From Candidatus Dormiibacterota bacterium (GTDB taxonomy: Bacteria; Chloroflexota; Dormibacteria; Dormibacterales; Dormibacteraceae), in the NCBI GenBank assembly GCA_003139695.1, contig PLJM01000008.1:1-64000 (forward strand): DNA of 64,000 nt, given 5' to 3'. The first letter of the stretch is position 1, and each line of letters begins with the position of its first letter. A model generated the notes under the pieces. It was not told the DNA's origin. It worked only from the letters and a program-made list of their open reading frames with translations, and ran no database searches. Position numbers and translations under genes: made by a program. Below are positions 59,782 to 64,000 of this stretch, piece by piece.

Positions 59782-60212
59782 GGTGGCGTAAGAATGCCAC
59801 CAGCGCGGCCGTTTGAACGACCGTACCCACACCCCTCGGCGGGTGTGCCAGCACACCGAGTAACGCGCCGGGCGGGCCGAGCTGTTGGAGTGCTGGTGGG
59901 GGGTTCGGATAATCGGTTAGCAGTGCCCCACCACCCTCCACCATCCCCTCTGGGGCGCCATCCCCGACCAAATCTCGCCCTGACGATCCGACCCAGACCG
60001 TGGGCTGAGCCAGGTCATCGCCGCATGCCCTGTATTTCCTTAAGGTGTACGAACGCCAGCCGGCCCTTTTGGGCCTCAGCGGAGTTCGAAATCAGACCGT
60101 CGAGGAGTTCAAACGGGGGCGTGTTGTCCGACTTCAGGGTCACGGCGGTGTTCGCGCTGGCGTTGCCCTGCGGGTCGGTGGCGCCGTACACGAGGATGTG
60201 GACCCCACCGAG
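59782..60212. other. poorly coding stretch with repeat copy B and a gene remnant
   Basis: No full gene is present in these 430 bp. On the minus strand from about 60200 to 60020 an open frame reads GGVHILVYGATDPQGNASA then NTAVTLKSDNTPPFELLDG. This looks like the end of an exported Ig-like-domain protein and runs into the repeat core (FVHLKEIQGMRR-stop). It has no start and abuts the next gene's stop. Palindromic GGGTGTGCCAGCACACC lies near 59840. Confidence 0.55.
59955..60054 (-). repeat. accessory-zone repeat, copy B
   Basis: GGGCGCCATCCCC, CTGACGATCCGACCCAGACCGT and GAGCCAGGTCATCGCCGCATG then CCCTGTATTTCCTTAAGGTGTACG align with copy A over about 100 bp, at roughly three-quarters identity on visual alignment. 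Confidence 0.75.
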
Positions 60213-60707
60213 TCACGATCGGTTGCGTTCGGCGAGCTCCTTCAGAAACTTCGGCATGCGGCCCGCGCCGAAGTCGTAGAACCGCACCCAGCTCAACACG
60301 ATCGCGATGCGGGCCATCTGGTCGTACATCTCACGGCAGTTCTTCTCGAACTCGGCGGCCGCCTCCGCGCCCATCGACTTGCGTGCTGCAGCGAGGTACT
60401 CGGGCACGAGGCCGTCGACGATCTCGACGCTCGCCCGCCCGCGCACTGACAGCGCCCGTGCCTGCTCGGGCGTATCACCCGTATCGATCGACAGCGCAAC
60501 GTCGGGACGGGCCTTCAGCGCGGCGACCTTCGGCGAGGTCGTGGCAGTCGAGATCACGAACTCCCTGCCAGTCCAGAAGAAGCCGACCGGAATCACACGC
60601 GGCGTTCCATCCTCGGCGTTGTAGGCGAGGTGGGCCAACGACGTCGCCGCCAGCAATTCCTGCGCGCCGGTCGCGGACAGTTCGGCGGTGATGACGTGCT
60701 GCTCCAT
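60213..60707 (-). CDS. pyridoxamine 5'-phosphate oxidase-family protein
   Basis: The flavin split-barrel protein of about 164 residues has LLAATSLAHLAYNAEDGTPRVIPVGFFWTGREFVISTATTSPKVAALKARPDVALSIDTGD (residues 15-75), the common core of F420- or FMN-binding PNPOx-like proteins. A helical C-terminus follows. AGGGAGA 8 nt before ATG 60707 supports the start. The substrate is unknown. It is flanked on both sides by poorly coding DNA and by repeat copies B and C. Confidence 0.88.
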   Translation of the reverse strand: MEQHVITAELSATGAQELLAATSLAHLAYNAEDGTPRVIPVGFFWTGREFVISTATTSPKVAALKARPDVALSIDTGDTPEQARALSVRGRASVEIVDGLVPEYLAAARKSMGAEAAAEFEKNCREMYDQMARIAIVLSWVRFYDFGAGRMPKFLKELAERNRS

Positions 60708-61394
60708 TGCCGTTCTCCCTTCTGTGGCGCGCGGCCGTCGCGGCGCTGACATCTGTGACCTGCCCCCCATTGACTGGTCCAGCTGTTATCAGAGCTGGGG
60801 TTGGTGGGTGCAGGTCGCAGTGTAGGCCGCCGGTGGAGGTGACGATCGCCGGCGACGGCAACCTCTCGTCGTCCTCACCGCGAACGCGTACGCGCCGGTC
60901 CGAGGCTCGATGGGCTCAGTACTCGCCCTTTACACGAAGTACGAGCCGCGGATCGTCCCGGCCAGCTGGGAGGCGAAGCGATAACGATGTCGCGCTCCTC
61001 TTTGAAGATTCGGTGCACCCACTCGATGGACTGCTTGGCTTTGGCGGCACGACGTGTTGGGTTCGATCGTCGATCGCCACCGCGATCGATCCGAAGCGGG
61101 CTGCCCGATGAGCCAGGTCACCGCAGCTTGCTCCGTATTTTCTTAAGGTGTACGAACTCAGCAGGCCCGAGGTGCACCGTCACGCCTTGACGTGTTAGGA
61201 AGTGGGACTACGATTCGGCCTCGTCGGTACTCGGGTGGCGATCGGTTGCAGCCTGCTTCGCCCGCCGGTGAGAAGCAGCGCGAGGGCGGCAGGACGAAGA
61301 TCAGGCCGCCGACTCCGCCCAGGCGCACGAAGACAAAGCTGGCGAATCCAAGAGCGGCCAGGTAGGTAACGGAGACCCAGTTTTCCCCTGATCG
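60708..61394. other. poorly coding stretch with repeat copy C
   Basis: These 687 bp hold no gene I can support. Short minus-strand fragments (RYRFASQLAGTIRGSYFV-stop near 60930; a hydrophobic TYLAALGFASFVFVRLGGVG near 61350) look like remnants of decayed genes. Repeat copy C lies near 61060-61158. Confidence 0.55.
61060..61158 (-). repeat. accessory-zone repeat, copy C
   Basis: GATCGATCCGAAGC and GAGCCAGGTCACCGCAGCTTG then CTCCGTATTTTCTTAAGGTGTACG (61112-61151). This is the most diverged copy, in the same orientation as A and B. Confidence 0.7.
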
Positions 61395-62495
61395 TCATCT
61401 GCCAGCGTGCGGTGCCGCGGCGGGTAGTTGCACCGTGACACAGAGCCCGCCAGCGGCCCGGGGAGTGAGGGTGAGGGTTCCGTCGTGTGCTTGGGTGATG
61501 CTTTCCACGATTGCGAGACCAAGGCCGACACCTGCATGGTGGGTGCGTATGCGCTCGGTGCCGCGAAGAAACGGCTCGACAAGCGTGGAAACCAACTCTG
61601 GGGTGAGCTTCTCGCCGGTGTTCTCGACACTGAGCACCACATTTTTGGGGTGAACGCTGGTCGTGACCCAGACAATGCCCTGTTCAGGCAGATTGTGGAC
61701 GATCGCGTTGTGCACGAGGTTCGTAGTCAACTGCAGCAGTAGCGCGTGTGAGCCGATGGTGGGGGTCATGTCGCCGGAGGTTTCGATGGTGACGCTATGT
61801 TCTTCTGCGAGGGGGAGAAGCGTTTCAGTGGCTTCTTCTGCTATGAGTGACAGGTCGACGTCGCCTCGGGTGAAGGACCGCTGGTTGGCGCGGCTGAGCA
61901 GGAGCAATGCTTCAGTGAGGTCGATCGCTCGGGTGTTGACGGTGTGGAGGCGGTCGACAAGCGCGCCGTTGTCGCTGTTCAGGTAGTTGCGCGCCACGTC
62001 GAGAAGCATCTTTGTGGTCGCCAGTGGGGTGCGCAGTTCGTGCGAGGCGTTGGCTGCGAATCTCTGCTGTTCGGCGATGTGTGCTTCGAGCCGCGCGAGC
62101 ATGGTGTCGAAGGCGTCGGCGAGTTCGCGAAACTCATCTCTGCGCCCCGGTAGCCGGATTCGGTGGGAGAGCGATCCGGTCGCGGCCATTCGTGTCGCGT
62201 CTGTGATTCGGGCCAGGGGGGCAAGCATGCGGCCGGCGAGAATCCACCCTCCCAGGAGACCGAACACCAGCAGGAACGCCAACACGACGGCCGCGGCTAC
62301 GGCAAAGCCGTGCAGGGGGTCGGAGCGGTTGGGAGAGAACCACCGGCTCGTGAAATCGATGGTCAGACCGGCGGGCAAATAACGCAGCAGGAACACCCAC
62401 ACGGCCGCGAGCATCACGGCACCTGCCAGCATGAGGAAGCCGGCGTAGCTGAGCGTGAGCTTGAGGCGAACACTCAAACCAGGGGCCCTATCCAC
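61395..62495 (-). CDS. OmpR-type partner sensor histidine kinase
   Basis: The kinase of about 366 residues has two membrane segments (FLMLAGAVMLAAVWVFLL and FAVAAAVVLAFLLVFGLLGGWILAG), a HAMP linker, and HisKA with the phospho-histidine in RFAANASHELRTPLATTKMLL near 155. HATPase_c follows (LTTNLVHNAIVHNLPEQG, VENTGEKL, HHAGVGLGLAIVESITQAHDG). It is the compact EnvZ/BaeS-like type sensing envelope signals. GTG 62495 has AGGA about 8 nt upstream and overlaps the regulator by 8 nt; GTG 62510 is also possible. The longer frame is a shadow. Confidence 0.92.
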   Translation of the reverse strand: MDRAPGLSVRLKLTLSYAGFLMLAGAVMLAAVWVFLLRYLPAGLTIDFTSRWFSPNRSDPLHGFAVAAAVVLAFLLVFGLLGGWILAGRMLAPLARITDATRMAATGSLSHRIRLPGRRDEFRELADAFDTMLARLEAHIAEQQRFAANASHELRTPLATTKMLLDVARNYLNSDNGALVDRLHTVNTRAIDLTEALLLLSRANQRSFTRGDVDLSLIAEEATETLLPLAEEHSVTIETSGDMTPTIGSHALLLQLTTNLVHNAIVHNLPEQGIVWVTTSVHPKNVVLSVENTGEKLTPELVSTLVEPFLRGTERIRTHHAGVGLGLAIVESITQAHDGTLTLTPRAAGGLCVTVQLPAAAPHAGR

Positions 62496-63174
62496 GCTCT
62501 TCTTCCTCACGCCCGGTGCCGGGTGCTGTGTCGATGCGGTAGCCGACGCCGGCGACGGTGGCGATGATCCCGGGTTCGCCGAGGCGTTTGCGCAGTGCTG
62601 AGACAGTGATGCGCACGGCGTTGGTGAACGGGTCTGCGTTCTCGTCCCACGCCCGTCCCAGCAGCTCCTCGGCGCTGACGACACCGCCTTCGGCAGTGAC
62701 GAGAACTTCGAGCACTGCGAACTGCTTCCTGGTCAGCGCGACGTAGCGGCCGTCGCGGTAGACCTCTCGGCGGAACGGATCCAGACGCAGGCCCGCGATC
62801 TCTCGCACGGGTGGCCGGTTGCGGGCCCGCCTGCGGTCGAGTGCTCTGAGGCGGAGCACGAGTTCTCGGAGTTCGAAGGGTTTGGTGAGGTAGTCGTCGG
62901 CGCCGAGTTCGAACCCGGAAGCCTTGTCGTCGAGCCGGTCGGCAGCGGTGAGCATGAGGATGGGCATTCCGTTTCCGGAGGCAACGATGCGTTTGGCGAT
63001 CTCGTCGCCAGAGGGCCCGGGGATGTCGCGGTCGAGGACGGCGATGTCGTAGGCGTTAATGCTCAGCAGTTCCAAAGCGCTGTCACCGTCACCGGCGATG
63101 TCGGCGGCGATCGCTTCCAGGCGTAGGCCATCGCGGATGGCTTCGGCCATAAAGGGCTCGTCCTCAACGATCAA
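62488..63174 (-). CDS. OmpR-family response regulator
   Basis: The 228-residue regulator has an N-terminal receiver domain (IVEDEPFMAEAIRDGL, phospho-aspartate in AVLDRDIPG near 47, lysine in DDYLTKPFELREL near 97) and a winged-helix DNA-binding domain (YVALTRKQFAVLEVLVTAEGGVVSAEELL, FTNAVRITVSALRKRLGEPG, VAGVGYRID). TTG 63174 is the only usual start after an in-frame stop; GGAG lies 10 nt before it. Together with the overlapping kinase it probably controls the divergent lipoprotein/efflux-adaptor genes. Confidence 0.92.
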   Translation of the reverse strand: MIVEDEPFMAEAIRDGLRLEAIAADIAGDGDSALELLSINAYDIAVLDRDIPGPSGDEIAKRIVASGNGMPILMLTAADRLDDKASGFELGADDYLTKPFELRELVLRLRALDRRRARNRPPVREIAGLRLDPFRREVYRDGRYVALTRKQFAVLEVLVTAEGGVVSAEELLGRAWDENADPFTNAVRITVSALRKRLGEPGIIATVAGVGYRIDTAPGTGREEEERG

Positions 63175-63297
63175 GACACGGATGCTCCGATGCTACGGGC
63201 TGTCGCATATCGCTGGCCTATCGAAAACCCCATACGTGCTGGCAACACGACGCTGCCTTTACTGGAGGCATGACCCACAGCGAACCAGCACAAACAC

Positions 63298-63822
63298 ATG
63301 AGTAGAACACTTCGGCCGCTGGCTACCACTGCCGCGATCGCGATGGTTGCTCTGATCAGCGCGTGCGGTTCGAACGCACCTGCCGCGACCAGCAGCGCCG
63401 CCAATGTTGAGCAGGCGGTGAAGTTCTCTCAGTGCATGCGCGCCAACGGCGTGCCGAACTTCCCGGACCCGGATGCGTCCGGTGCGCTCACCATCGATGG
63501 GGTAGTAAACGGCTCGTCGCTGGACCCGAACTCCGCGACGTTCCAGCAGGCCATCAGCGCGTGTAAGGACCTGGAGCCACCGGGGTTCATGGGCTACACC
63601 AGGAGCGCCCAGCAGCAGGAGGCGGCCCTCAAGTTTGCCCAGTGCATGCGCGACAACGGCGTGCCGGACTTCCCGGACCCCACCGCAGATGGCCCCCTCA
63701 TCGACACGACTCGAATCCCATCCATGGCAGGGAAGGACCCTCGGAGCTATCCGGGGTTCCAGGCCGCGACGCAGAAGTGTCGCGACTTCGCGGCGGCGGC
63801 GGGGGTGACGGGGGGCAAGTGA
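63298..63822 (+). CDS. lipoprotein with duplicated CMRxNGVPxFPDP motif
   Basis: The 174-residue product starts with a signal peptide ending in LISACGS (lipobox). The mature part has two copies of a block, FSQCMRANGVPNFPDPDASG (near 45) and FAQCMRDNGVPDFPDPTADG (near 115), with further cysteines (ISACKDL, TQKCRDF) that could pair. Such proteins are common beside MacB-type efflux genes in actinobacteria; their role is unknown. Its stop overlaps the next start (TGATG). It is divergent from the OmpR-type two-component system. Confidence 0.88.
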   Translation: MSRTLRPLATTAAIAMVALISACGSNAPAATSSAANVEQAVKFSQCMRANGVPNFPDPDASGALTIDGVVNGSSLDPNSATFQQAISACKDLEPPGFMGYTRSAQQQEAALKFAQCMRDNGVPDFPDPTADGPLIDTTRIPSMAGKDPRSYPGFQAATQKCRDFAAAAGVTGGK

Positions 63823-64000
63823 TGCGGAAGACGTGGGTGCTTGCGGGAGCGGCCGTCCTGGTTGCCGTCATCGCCACCGCGGGCGTGGTTGTCATGTCCA
63901 CCGCGAAGCAGGCGACCCCGGCCGCACAGGAGCTGCCGGCGAACACGGCGAAGGTAGAAATGGTGACGCTCTCGGCCGTGGTCTCCGTGGATGGGACCCT
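63822..64000 (+). CDS. efflux periplasmic-adaptor / membrane-fusion protein, partial (runs off the window)
   Basis: The first 59 residues show a signal anchor (TWVLAGAAVLVAVIATAGVVVMS) and then ELPANTAKVEMVTLSAVVSVDGTL, the beginning of an HlyD/MacA-like adaptor with its first barrel strand. ATG 63822 overlaps the lipoprotein stop. In relatives a MacB-type ATPase and permease usually follow; here the sequence ends. Confidence 0.7.
   Translation, partial: MRKTWVLAGAAVLVAVIATAGVVVMSTAKQATPAAQELPANTAKVEMVTLSAVVSVDGT

Noticed and set aside
61195-61398. 67-codon frame after the OmpR-type kinase gene
   Set aside because: It has no motif. A different frame here gives a hydrophobic segment, which I treat as a gene remnant rather than a gene.

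Overview
This window is a high-GC bacterial chromosome segment. It carries a whiA-gap-pgk-tpiA-secG block, an uvrC-rapZ pair, and deazaflavin(F420)-type nitroreductase genes. Non-ATG starts are common (GTG, TTG, probably CTG and ATT). Together these suggest a Gram-positive or monoderm-type lineage such as Actinomycetota, or a deep relative (Chloroflexota, Candidatus Dormibacterota). I see no rRNA, tRNA, CRISPR array or intact transposase, so the lineage is an inference.

Layout. 1-4.1 kb: a tandem repeat, a DHFR-like reductase, a TetR regulator followed by a frameshifted F420 nitroreductase, and a divergent two-gene ABC exporter. 4.1-13.7 kb (minus strand): aminotransferase and SDR; a peptide-binding lipoprotein behind secG, sodA and gpmA; then tpiA-pgk-gap read from whiA's side. 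13.7-22.2 kb: an orphan E1-beta gene, an M24 peptidase, two large APC/KimA-like permeases in divergent arrangement, and a KdpE/KdpD-like two-component system. 22.2-27.3 kb: epimerase, a RapZ-like protein without its kinase domain, uvrC, and three proline-rich small membrane proteins. 27.3-42.9 kb: a long minus-strand DNA repair and cofactor block read as polA, mutM, PAP2 phosphatase, cutA, MacB-like ABC, moeA, then uvrB (with a LexA-type box), two hot-dog thioesterases, uvrA and an MFS exporter. 43.2-52.7 kb: bifunctional nuclease, MgtC, DegV, MBL hydrolase, SCP2 protein, a lipoprotein pair, a DksA/TraR zinc finger, aldehyde dehydrogenase divergent from enoyl-CoA hydratase, and rsgA behind a possible attenuator. 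52.9-64 kb: an accessory zone with small flavoenzymes, a FAD monooxygenase, a NarL-type and an OmpR-type two-component system, lipoproteins, the start of an efflux adaptor, and three long poorly coding stretches.

The most unusual feature is a family of about ten GC-rich palindromic elements, 50-80 bp, with core CTCCCCGCTCGCCGGGGAG. They are scattered only between about 14.7 and 51 kb. Most lie between genes. One is inserted in frame inside mutM, and a related but different palindromic block sits in frame inside uvrA. The accessory zone instead carries three copies of another repeat of about 100 bp. Other points of interest are a rare ATT start for whiA, a leader peptide plus hairpin plus anti-Shine-Dalgarno arrangement ahead of rsgA, helically phased direct repeats between the two permease genes, and a split of the usual uvrC-rapZ-yvcK-whiA-gap neighbourhood.
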